Of a stretch of DNA of 5,116 nucleotides, positions 1 to 5,033 are shown piece by piece. The stretch is taken from NCBI GenBank assembly GCA_014378805.1, contig JACMMY010000230.1:1-5116 (forward strand), given 5' to 3'. Under the pieces are notes generated by a model. It ran no database searches. It was not told the DNA's origin and worked only from the letters and a program-made list of their open reading frames with translations. The stretch is from Moraxellaceae bacterium. GTDB lineage: Bacteria > Pseudomonadota > Gammaproteobacteria > Pseudomonadales > Moraxellaceae. The position numbers and the translations under genes were made by a program. Numbering within the stretch: the stretch's first letter is position 1; every line of letters starts with the position of its first letter.

Positions 1-587
1 ATTTGCGAGACGCCGCCTGGTGCAGATTGTAAGGTTTCGGTATAAAGCGTCTGAATCGAATCGAGTACTGCGACAGCAGGTTTTTCTGCGCTGAGTGTCG
101 CGCAAATGGTTTCAACTGAAGTTTCCGCCATGACTTTAAGTTGATCCGTGGGCAGCTCTAAGCGTTTTGCGCGCATCGCGACTTGCGACAAAGATTCCTC
201 ACCAGTGACATAGAGGGCTTTTTCGCCTTGTGCCATATGAGCCGCGGTTTGCAGCAGGATCGTCGATTTTCCAATGCCTGGGTCACCGCCGATGAGAACC
301 ACAGAACCATTGACTACGCCGCCGCCAAGCACACGATCAAATTCACTGATTCCTGTCGTTAAACGAGATTCTTGATTGACGGTGATTTGATCTAAGCGTG
401 TAACAGTTGCTGCTTGTCCAGCATAGCCAGCGTTATTGCCCATACTGCGCGCGCGATGATTGACACTAGGCTCAGGTTTGGCTTCAACTAGGCAATTCCA
501 CTCACCGCAATCACTGCATTGACCAGACCATTTTGGATGGTTGGTTCCGCAGTGTTGACAGACATAAATGGTTTTAACTTTGCTCAT
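1..587 (-). CDS. radA: DNA repair/recombination protein RadA, N-terminal part (cut by window edge)
   Basis: RadA (Sms) is a cytoplasmic RecA-like ATPase that promotes branch migration of recombination intermediates in DNA repair and, in competent bacteria, in transformation. The window holds 195 codons of a family usually about 455-460 residues long. Visible are a four-cysteine zinc finger (C10-x2-C13 and C24-x2-C27), a spacer to about residue 60, the start of the RecA-like core (RLTTGISEFDRVLGGG, about 75-90), a Walker A loop GDPGIGKST at 101-109, the conserved TGEES at about 118-122 and a Walker B strand AVAVLDSIQT at 161-170. The RadA-specific KNRFG motif and the Lon-like C-terminal domain must lie past the left edge. 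The ATG at 585-587 is chosen because the zinc finger follows directly, as in the family; the Shine-Dalgarno is weak (GAG six bases upstream). A terminator separates it from dhmA upstream, so it is probably transcribed alone. Identification is very secure. Confidence 0.97.
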   Translation of the reverse strand, partial: MSKVKTIYVCQHCGTNHPKWSGQCSDCGEWNCLVEAKPEPSVNHRARSMGNNAGYAGQAATVTRLDQITVNQESRLTTGISEFDRVLGGGVVNGSVVLIGGDPGIGKSTILLQTAAHMAQGEKALYVTGEESLSQVAMRAKRLELPTDQLKVMAETSVETICATLSAEKPAVAVLDSIQTLYTETLQSAPGGVSQ

Positions 588-624
588 GAAGTGCTCGGCG
601 CGAATGTTAATTGAATGGATGGAG

Positions 625-633
625 TTTATAGCA
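625..633 (-). promoter_or_regulatory. Possible extended -10 element for radA
   Basis: Reading the minus strand, TGC-TATAAA forms an extended -10 hexamer about 38 bases before the radA ATG, inside the AT-rich gap after the dhmA terminator. The matching -35 position reads only GTTTTT, so the assignment rests on the TGn extension. A promoter somewhere in 588-710 is likely because the upstream gene ends in a terminator. Confidence 0.3.
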
Positions 634-710
634 TTATTATTTTAATAAAAAACAGATCTGTAACTTGTGTTTATTCCTCTCAATCTGAATTCAACATCCT
701 TATCAATATA

Positions 711-744
711 AAAAGCCCTTGGCGTTTACTGTGCAAGGGCTTTT
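711..744 (-). terminator. Rho-independent terminator of dhmA
   Basis: A perfect 11-bp inverted repeat AAAAGCCCTTG (711-721) / CAAGGGCTTTT (734-744) encloses a 12-base loop. On the minus strand it lies 28 bases after the dhmA stop and the stem ends in a run of five T, as expected for an intrinsic terminator. The stem is symmetric, so it could also stop transcription from the other side, but no plus-strand gene ends here. Confidence 0.85.
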
Positions 745-771
745 ACGAATATGCCACACCAAACTCTTCAA

Positions 772-1680
772 CTAAGGATTGTCACGAATAAACGCGACCA
801 CAACCTCCGCTAACTTTTTACCCTGATCTTCTTGTAAAAAGTGCCCACCATTTTCAATCGTCGTATGTGCTTGACCTTCACAACCTGGAACAAGCTTTCG
901 GAGTACAGGGCCACCTGCTGCTGTAATCGGATCTTTATCACTAAATGCCGTCAAAAAAGGTTTTTTGAACTGCATAAGTGTTTGCCATGCCTTGCGATTT
1001 GCTGGCGCTGCAGGATCATCGGGAAACGCTGGAACCAACATCGGAAATTGACGCGCGCCTTCTTTGTAGGTCTCATCAGGAAACGGTGCGTCGTAAGCCG
1101 CAAGCACTTCAGGTGGCATCGCGATAGCGCAACCGCCTTGAATAATATTGCCAGTTGCAAATACAGGAATGCTTTGTGAAAGATTCTGCCATTTAAAGAA
1201 CGATTCGCCCAGTGGATGATCGCCAGTTGGCAGCATTGTATTTGCAGCAATCACGCGCGCAAATCTTTCAGGATGTTCGCCTACCAAACGTAAACCGATC
1301 AATCCCCCCCAGTCCTGACAAACCAGCGTAATGTCCGTCAATTCAAGTTGAGTCAGTAATTCACGAATCCAATCCACATGCCGCTGATAGGTGTAGTCTG
1401 TTCTCTGACTTGGCTTGTCGGAACGACCAAAGCCGATCAAATCTGGAGCGATGACGCGATAACCTGCATTCACTATGATCGGAATCATTTTACGATACAG
1501 ATAACTCCACGTCGGTTCACCATGCAACAGCAGCACGATAGGCGCATTACGTGCGCCCTCATCGACGTAGTGCAATCTCAGTTCTCCGCCTTCAGTATCA
1601 TCAACCATGATGTAATTGGGCCAAAATGGAAAATCGGGTAAATTGACAAAACGTTCATCAGGTGTTCGTAGCGCCAGCAT
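772..1680 (-). CDS. dhmA: Haloalkane dehalogenase, DhmA-type (subfamily HLD-I)
   Basis: This 302-residue alpha/beta hydrolase is predicted to cleave carbon-halogen bonds of haloalkanes hydrolytically, giving an alcohol, halide and a proton in the cytoplasm; no signal peptide is seen. The oxyanion region is HGEPTW (53-58). The nucleophile elbow is CQDWGG (121-126) with nucleophile D123 and halide-binding W124; the cap contains W164, the expected second halide-binding tryptophan. D250 in FSDKDPIT is the likely catalytic acid and H280 in NGGH the base. This D-H-D triad with two tryptophans separates it from epoxide hydrolases and serine esterases, which share the fold. The length is that of the family, so it looks intact. 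The ATG at 1678-1680 is supported by GGAG seven bases upstream. It is flanked by a terminator before radA and by a long non-coding region, so it is probably monocistronic. Its natural substrate cannot be told from sequence. Confidence 0.93.
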   Translation of the reverse strand: MLALRTPDERFVNLPDFPFWPNYIMVDDTEGGELRLHYVDEGARNAPIVLLLHGEPTWSYLYRKMIPIIVNAGYRVIAPDLIGFGRSDKPSQRTDYTYQRHVDWIRELLTQLELTDITLVCQDWGGLIGLRLVGEHPERFARVIAANTMLPTGDHPLGESFFKWQNLSQSIPVFATGNIIQGGCAIAMPPEVLAAYDAPFPDETYKEGARQFPMLVPAFPDDPAAPANRKAWQTLMQFKKPFLTAFSDKDPITAAGGPVLRKLVPGCEGQAHTTIENGGHFLQEDQGKKLAEVVVAFIRDNP

Positions 1681-1687
1681 GGCTTCA

Positions 1688-1691
1688 CTCC
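1688..1691 (-). promoter_or_regulatory. Ribosome binding site of dhmA
   Basis: GGAG on the minus strand, seven bases before the ATG at 1680. It decides this start, because it is the only purine-rich ribosome site near the beginning of the reading frame. Confidence 0.65.
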
Positions 1692-1747
1692 ATTGATTAT
1701 GTTAAATAAAAACTAAAATATACGCATTAAAAAAAGGATAATACGTG

Positions 1748-1779
1748 ATTATACGAATTGAACAATAGGTCCGCATCAA
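1748..1779 (-). promoter_or_regulatory. Candidate dhmA promoter
   Basis: On the minus strand a perfect -10 TATAAT (1748-1753) lies about 67 bases before the dhmA ATG. The best -35-like hexamer upstream is TTGATG (1774-1779), but the spacer is 20 bases, longer than the ideal 17. A second perfect TATAAT at 1795-1800 lacks a good -35. At least one probably works, possibly with an activator; which one is inference. Confidence 0.4.
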
Positions 1780-1829
1780 TTTTGGATTGAGTGGATTATA
1801 TACCTTTTTATACCATCGATTGTATAGCT

Positions 1830-1850
1830 CAAAATGCCACATTTTGTGGC
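1830..1850. repeat. Two overlapping small palindromes
   Basis: CAAAATG (1830-1836) pairs with CATTTTG (1840-1846) around three bases, and GCCAC (1836-1840) pairs with GTGGC (1846-1850) around five bases. The two hairpins share sequence and cannot form together. They sit upstream of both dhmA promoter candidates, so a protein-binding site is one possible reading; a chance feature of AT-rich DNA is another. Confidence 0.35.
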
Positions 1851-2040
1851 CTAATTGCCTATTCATATTGAGTGAATTTTAGAGAGTTAACCTATTTTTA
1901 GTTGTACTTTTCCAGCTTCGAATTTTTATAGTTTTGTTGGTCATATCTATGATTTTATAAAATTCCAGCAGAGCGCCTACCTGCTATTTTAAATGATTCT
2001 AGGCTTATTTATTATTCTGTTTAAAAAACATGAGACAACA

Positions 2041-2074
2041 AAAAAGCCTAGGACCAATGATCACTAAGCTTTTT
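2041..2074 (-). terminator. Rho-independent terminator of tRNA-Glu
   Basis: Read on the minus strand, AAAAAGCTTAG and CTAGGCTTTTT form an 11-bp stem with one G-U wobble around a 12-base loop, followed by further T residues. It lies about 40 bases after the tRNA 3' end. On the plus strand the wobble becomes an A-C mismatch, so the structure fits minus-strand transcription, that is, the tRNA transcript. Confidence 0.75.
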
Positions 2075-2113
2075 TTGATAAGTTGATTTTATAGAATCAG
2101 ACTTATTCGAATT

Positions 2114-2189
2114 TGGCGTCCCCACGGGGATTCGAACCCCGGTACTCACCGTGAAAGGGTGATGTCCTAGGCCTCTAGACGATGGGGAC
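2114..2189 (-). tRNA. tRNA-Glu (anticodon TTC)
   Basis: A complete 76-base cloverleaf with encoded CCA. The acceptor stem GTCCCCA pairs with TGGGGAC over 7 bp, followed by discriminator G and CCA. The D arm contains GTCTAGAGG...GAC; the anticodon stem TCACC/GGTGA encloses the loop CTTTCAC with anticodon TTC (plus-strand positions 2153-2155); the T arm is CGGGG-TTCGAAT-CCCCG. It decodes GAA and GAG and also supplies glutamyl-tRNA for tetrapyrrole synthesis in bacteria that use that route. It stands alone, with its own promoter and terminator, rather than inside an rRNA operon or tRNA array within this window. Confidence 0.98.
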
Positions 2190-2216
2190 TAAAGGCAACT
2201 CATGTAACAGGCGCGT

Positions 2217-2244
2217 ATTCTATAGGATTTTTGTGTGAAGTCAA
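2217..2244 (-). promoter_or_regulatory. tRNA-Glu promoter with GC-rich discriminator
   Basis: On the minus strand, -35 TTGACT (2239-2244) and -10 TAGAAT (2217-2222) are spaced by 16 bases, each matching the sigma70 consensus in five of six positions. The bases just after the -10 are ACGCGCC, a GC-rich discriminator as found at stable-RNA promoters under stringent (ppGpp/DksA) control. The predicted start is near 2210, giving a leader of about 20 bases to be removed by RNase P. Confidence 0.75.
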
Positions 2245-2252
2245 GTTGATGG

Positions 2253-2269
2253 TGGTCAGGATGTGACCA
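2253..2269. repeat. Inverted repeat TGGTCA-N5-TGACCA between divergent promoters
   Basis: A perfect 6-bp dyad with a five-base centre (GGATG) lies 8 bp upstream of the tRNA-Glu -35 hexamer and about 64 bp upstream of the nnrD -10. Half-site centres are 11 bp apart, about one helical turn, as for a dimeric DNA-binding protein. No regulator is identifiable; it could also be chance. Confidence 0.4.
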
Positions 2270-2311
2270 TTTAGTGAAAAAATGCAAAATTAGTCTTAAT
2301 TCATCCGAAAG

Positions 2312-2341
2312 TTAGCGTAATTTGTGTCTGAATGCTTTAAT
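2312..2341 (+). promoter_or_regulatory. Candidate nnrD promoter
   Basis: TGC-TTTAAT (2333-2341) is an extended -10 with five of six consensus bases, 37 bases before the nnrD ATG. The -35 position 18 bases upstream is TTAGCG, a weak match, which is usual for extended -10 promoters. The start would be near 2348, leaving a short leader. Confidence 0.4.
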
Positions 2342-2367
2342 TTAAAGTCATTGAGTCCAAATAAAAA

Positions 2368-2375
2368 AAGGAAGG
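2368..2375 (+). promoter_or_regulatory. Ribosome binding site of nnrD
   Basis: AAGGAAGG with its AAGGA core six bases before the ATG at 2379. It is the strongest ribosome site in the window and fixes this start over later in-frame ATG codons. Confidence 0.8.
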
Positions 2376-2378
2376 TAC

Positions 2379-3251
2379 ATGCACCAACGAGAGCTGAACG
2401 ATCTAGCATTGATGACATTGATCCGCAAAGTAGACAGCCATAAAGGTAGTCATGGCAGTGTTGCTGTGATTGGGGGCAATGTTGGGATGTTGGGTGCTGC
2501 ATTGTTATGTGGACGTGCTGCATTGGCTGCGGGTACTGGTAAAGTGTGGATTGACGCGCTAGATGATCGATTGGCAGTCGATCCGTTCGCGCCTGAATTA
2601 ATGATCAGATCGGCAGATACTGATTTGCATGAAGCAAGTGCTTTGGCGGTCGGAATGGGCATGGGGCAAGATCCGCTTGCACACGCAGCACTTGAGCGAA
2701 TATTTACTTATTCAAATAAACCCAGCGTTTTTGACGCTGATGCGCTAAATATGATTGCGGTAAATGACGAATTTCGTTTGAAAATTGCAAGTCGGGAATT
2801 AAAAGCAATATTGACACCACACCCTGCAGAAGCTGGTCGGCTATTGGGGTGTTCGGCAGAGGAAGTGCAAAAAGATCGATTAGATGCTGCGAAGCAAATC
2901 GCTGTTCAATATAACAGTATTACGTTACTTAAAGGACATCACACGGTGATTATGCATCCGAATGGTGGTTATCTGATTAATCGAACGGGTGGACCTGAAT
3001 TAGCGGTTGCGGGGCAGGGTGATATTTTATCCGGTGTTATTTCAGCGTTGCTGGCGCAGGGTTTTAGTGCGTTTGATGCGGCATCTTGGGCCGCGCATAT
3101 CCATGGGCTGGCGGGAAATTTATATACGAAGAAAATGAATGGTTCGATTGGTTTGACGGCGAGTATGACGGTGGCGTTGGTGAGTCAGATGTTGAATCAG
3201 TTATTGGTGGATAAGTCTAAACAAGTGTTGAGTAAGCGGATTTTGCATTAA
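2379..3251 (+). CDS. nnrD: ADP-dependent NAD(P)H-hydrate dehydratase (stand-alone NnrD)
   Basis: NnrD is a metabolite-repair enzyme: it dehydrates the S form of damaged NADHX or NADPHX back to NADH or NADPH, with bacterial enzymes using ADP. The 290-residue protein has the ribokinase-like fold of the YjeF C-terminal domain. Visible motifs are KGSHGSVAVIGG (22-33), FDADALN (118-124), LTPHPAEAGRLLG (145-157), KGHHTVI (185-191) and the nucleotide/catalytic signature NRTGGPELAVAGQGDILSG (201-219), with D215 the expected catalytic aspartate. The length fits a stand-alone enzyme (about 275-300 residues); E. coli YjeF instead carries the NnrE epimerase domain in front, in about 515 residues. No NnrE gene is visible here, so the epimerase, if present, is encoded elsewhere. 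The gene diverges from tRNA-Glu and converges with the helicase gene, so it looks monocistronic. The start is supported by a strong ribosome site. Confidence 0.95.
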   Translation: MHQRELNDLALMTLIRKVDSHKGSHGSVAVIGGNVGMLGAALLCGRAALAAGTGKVWIDALDDRLAVDPFAPELMIRSADTDLHEASALAVGMGMGQDPLAHAALERIFTYSNKPSVFDADALNMIAVNDEFRLKIASRELKAILTPHPAEAGRLLGCSAEEVQKDRLDAAKQIAVQYNSITLLKGHHTVIMHPNGGYLINRTGGPELAVAGQGDILSGVISALLAQGFSAFDAASWAAHIHGLAGNLYTKKMNGSIGLTASMTVALVSQMLNQLLVDKSKQVLSKRILH

Positions 3252-3268
3252 CTGTTTATGCAGTTCCT

Positions 3269-3317
3269 TGAGTTTGTCGAAGGGTGTATAAGTGTCGAAA
3301 AGGCTTCGACAGGCTCA
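3269..3317 (+). repeat. REP-like hairpin after nnrD
   Basis: TGAGTTTGTCGAAG (3269-3282) and CTTCGACAGGCTCA (3304-3317) form a 14-bp stem in plus-strand RNA, with two G-U wobbles that become A-C mismatches on the other strand. A competing 7-bp hairpin, TGTCGAA/TTCGACA (3293-3299/3305-3311), uses the same right arm. The TTCGACAGGCTCA core resembles a short intergenic repeat that I recall from many proteobacterial genomes. It lies 17 bases after the nnrD stop, and five T residues follow six bases after the stem, so it may also end or protect the nnrD transcript. Confidence 0.6.
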
Positions 3318-3348
3318 GCCATCTTTTTATGATTATTCTGAATTAAAG

Positions 3349-3465
3349 TCAAAAGCATATCCTCCCTTGCCCTCATTTTTCTAAGGAGGGTAAAAGCTCC
3401 TCCCTTTGCAAAGGGACACTTCGTCTTGCGAAGCAGTGCTTTTCATGGATGGGATTTACTTTTGA
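3349..3465. repeat. Decayed palindromic intergenic element (MITE-like), about 117 bp
   Basis: The ends TCAAAAGCATATCC (3349-3362) and GGATTTACTTTTGA (3452-3465) are inverted copies matching at 12 of 14 positions. Inside are a perfect 16-base palindrome TCCCTTTGCAAAGGGA (3401-3416), a CTTCG/CGAAG hairpin (3419-3433) and an outer AAAAGC/GCTTTT pair (3392-3397/3438-3443) enclosing both. CCTCC/GGAGG blocks add further pairing on the left. This layout resembles the CCCTTTGCAAAGGG-rich palindromic repeats scattered between genes in many bacteria. It encodes no protein and shows no clear target-site duplication. It sits between two convergent genes and may act as a terminator for the helicase gene. 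Confidence 0.55.
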
Positions 3466-3474
3466 TCTTATAAA

Positions 3475-4986
3475 CTAAGGATTCTCTATCTTATCCATCA
3501 TCTTATCCGCAGGCAGTTTGTTAATAATTGCGCGGAGATGTTGATAAAAGTCTTTGGACTCTTGATCGACGAGAATGTCAGCAGCAACTAAAGGCCTTGC
3601 CAATGAAAGTCCTTCTAGCGTTCGACAGCGACTGAGCGCGACATAAGTTTGACCTGTTTCAAATGCGCCTTGACCGAGATTTAGGTGAACTTTTTCCAAT
3701 GTGCGACCTTGGCTTTTATGGATGGTCATTGCCCATGCCAATACCAGCGGAAACTGTATAAAACTGCCTGTTTCAAAGCGTTCAAGTTCTTCGTCAATCA
3801 TTCCCCAGCGATATTGGTACTCAAGCCATTCATCACGTTCGACCTCAACTTTTTTAAGTGAGCAGGACATTTTTACGGTGATTTTTTCTTCGCCCATTTT
3901 GACGACTGTACCGACAGAACCATTGATCCAGCGGCGATTCATGTCGTTTTTGGTGAACATGACTTGTGCGCCAATTTTTAGCACCAGTTCCATCGGTGAG
4001 GGCAGACGGTCTGCTTTGAATTGACCTGTGAGTTTGCCTTGGTAGGCTTTCACAGTTGCATCGAGTTTATCGAGTTCGCGTGTGTTACGACTTTCAACTT
4101 CTACATTACGCGGTGAAAGCCAGACTGCATCAATCGGCGGTGTATCGGTAATGGTGCAACCATCATTCAACTGACGCAGCGATTCTTCAATATCAACGCG
4201 TTCTCTAATTTTAGTCAAAATGTTGACAAATTCTTGATCAGATTGACGAAAAGTCTTTTTTAACTCAACGGCGTAATACGGCGTATTGCGTAAACAGCGT
4301 GCTTTAAAGAATTTTGCGGAGCCATAAATACGATCAAATAAGGGCTTAGATGCTTCACTAACAACGGGTGGCAACTGAAATAGATCACCCACCATAATCA
4401 CGGTCATGCCGCCAAAGGCGCTATCACCCTCACGGTTTTGTCTTAAAAAAGCACTCACGCCGTCGAGTAGATTTGCCGTGACCATGGATATTTCGTCAAT
4501 GATGAGCAGTTTGGCTTCTTTGATGTCGGTGCGGTGTGGTGCGTGTTTGATGTCTTTTTTGACAATCCACGCGGGGGGCAGTTGGCAGAGTGAGTGAAGG
4601 GTTTTTCCTTCGATGTTAATCGCTGCCATGGCTGTTGGCGCGCTGAGTAAGGTGGTACCTTTAAATTGCTTCATGAGCCATTTAATAAAGGTACTTTTGC
4701 CTGTACCTGCACCGCCTGTGACGAAAATCAGCGGGAATTTTTCTTCAACCAGTTTTTTGATGAGCAAGTATTCGGGGAGTACGTCGATGTTATTCAGTTC
4801 AGCCACTTGTAGATGCTCACGAATTGGCATCGCACGATCTTTGCTGTAGTTCAGCTCAAGTCCATCGGTTGGGTCGCTATCGGCATTCATGATGCCATTA
4901 AAGACAAAGCCAGCTTCGGCAGTGAGTGCCATGAGTGAGAGTGGTTTCATGCGGGATCGGTTTACGGTAAGGGGGAACGATAGCAC
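3475..4986 (-). CDS. Pif1/RecD-like superfamily 1B DNA helicase
   Basis: Predicted ATP-dependent 5'-to-3' DNA helicase of the Pif1 group, acting on chromosomal DNA in replication or repair. Motifs in order: Walker A GGAGTGKST (91-99), motif Ia APTAMAA (116-122), motif II IIDEISM (162-168), the Pif1-signature-like FGGMTVIMVGDLFQLPPV (191-208) including motif III, FRQ (246-248), motif V TIHKSQGRTL (421-430) and motif VI YVALSRCR (448-455). All key residues are present, so the enzyme looks intact. The length of 503 residues is usual for short bacterial Pif1-like proteins and too short for full RecD2. The start is uncertain: the frame opens with GTG at 4986, but neither it nor the ATGs at 4950 and 4890 has a clear ribosome site; the helicase core begins only near residue 60. 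A promoter candidate predicting a start near 4999 would favour ATG 4950. It converges with nnrD. The exact role in this organism is not known. Confidence 0.88.
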   Translation of the reverse strand: MLSFPLTVNRSRMKPLSLMALTAEAGFVFNGIMNADSDPTDGLELNYSKDRAMPIREHLQVAELNNIDVLPEYLLIKKLVEEKFPLIFVTGGAGTGKSTFIKWLMKQFKGTTLLSAPTAMAAINIEGKTLHSLCQLPPAWIVKKDIKHAPHRTDIKEAKLLIIDEISMVTANLLDGVSAFLRQNREGDSAFGGMTVIMVGDLFQLPPVVSEASKPLFDRIYGSAKFFKARCLRNTPYYAVELKKTFRQSDQEFVNILTKIRERVDIEESLRQLNDGCTITDTPPIDAVWLSPRNVEVESRNTRELDKLDATVKAYQGKLTGQFKADRLPSPMELVLKIGAQVMFTKNDMNRRWINGSVGTVVKMGEEKITVKMSCSLKKVEVERDEWLEYQYRWGMIDEELERFETGSFIQFPLVLAWAMTIHKSQGRTLEKVHLNLGQGAFETGQTYVALSRCRTLEGLSLARPLVAADILVDQESKDFYQHLRAIINKLPADKMMDKIENP

Positions 4987-5005
4987 ATCGTCGAGGTCTA
5001 ATAAA

Positions 5006-5033
5006 ATTTTAAACGTATTTTGATGTTTCTAAA
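5006..5033 (-). promoter_or_regulatory. Candidate promoter of the helicase gene
   Basis: On the minus strand, TTTAGA (5028-5033) and TAAAAT (5006-5011) are spaced by 16 bases, matching the -35 and -10 consensus in four and five of six positions. Transcription would start near 4999, only about 13 bases before the GTG at 4986. The surrounding DNA is very AT-rich, so such matches arise easily by chance. Confidence 0.3.

Larger units (their letters stand above)
1681..2113. other. AT-rich intergenic region without a convincing gene
   Basis: This 433-bp stretch lies between dhmA and tRNA-Glu. It holds the dhmA ribosome site, two perfect TATAAT hexamers on the minus strand (1748-1753 and 1795-1800), two overlapping small palindromes (1830-1850), a 16-bp imperfect palindrome just after the tRNA (2084-2099, TGATTTTATAGAATCA) and the tRNA terminator. 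A 54-codon minus-strand reading frame (1702-1866) ends 21 bases before dhmA, but has no ribosome site and odd composition. Stops are frequent in all other frames. I see no tRNA, rRNA or recognisable riboswitch in it. Confidence 0.6.

Noticed and set aside
841..1641. Open reading frames of about 85-110 codons on both strands inside the dhmA gene
   Set aside because: They overlap dhmA completely, lack ribosome sites and recognisable motifs, and dhmA has an intact enzyme signature; they are shadows.
1993..2067. 24-codon plus-strand frame with a hydrophobic start and basic tail
   Set aside because: It has no ribosome site, follows a stop directly, and runs into the tRNA terminator; most likely chance in AT-rich DNA.
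2101..2136. Possible integration site at the 3' end of tRNA-Glu (ATTCGAA occurs in and just after the tRNA)
   Set aside because: The match is only seven bases and the window contains no integrase or second copy of the tRNA end.
2296..2662. Minus-strand frames overlapping the start of nnrD
   Set aside because: They cover the nnrD promoter, ribosome site and coding start on the opposite strand and have low-complexity, non-protein-like composition.
4268..4285. Direct repeat ACGGCGTA, two copies 10 bases apart, within the helicase gene
   Set aside because: It lies in conserved-looking coding sequence and encodes different residues in each copy; too short to claim function.
3701..4849. Plus-strand frames of 63-107 codons inside the helicase gene
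   Set aside because: They are antisense to conserved helicase motifs and have no ribosome sites or family features.
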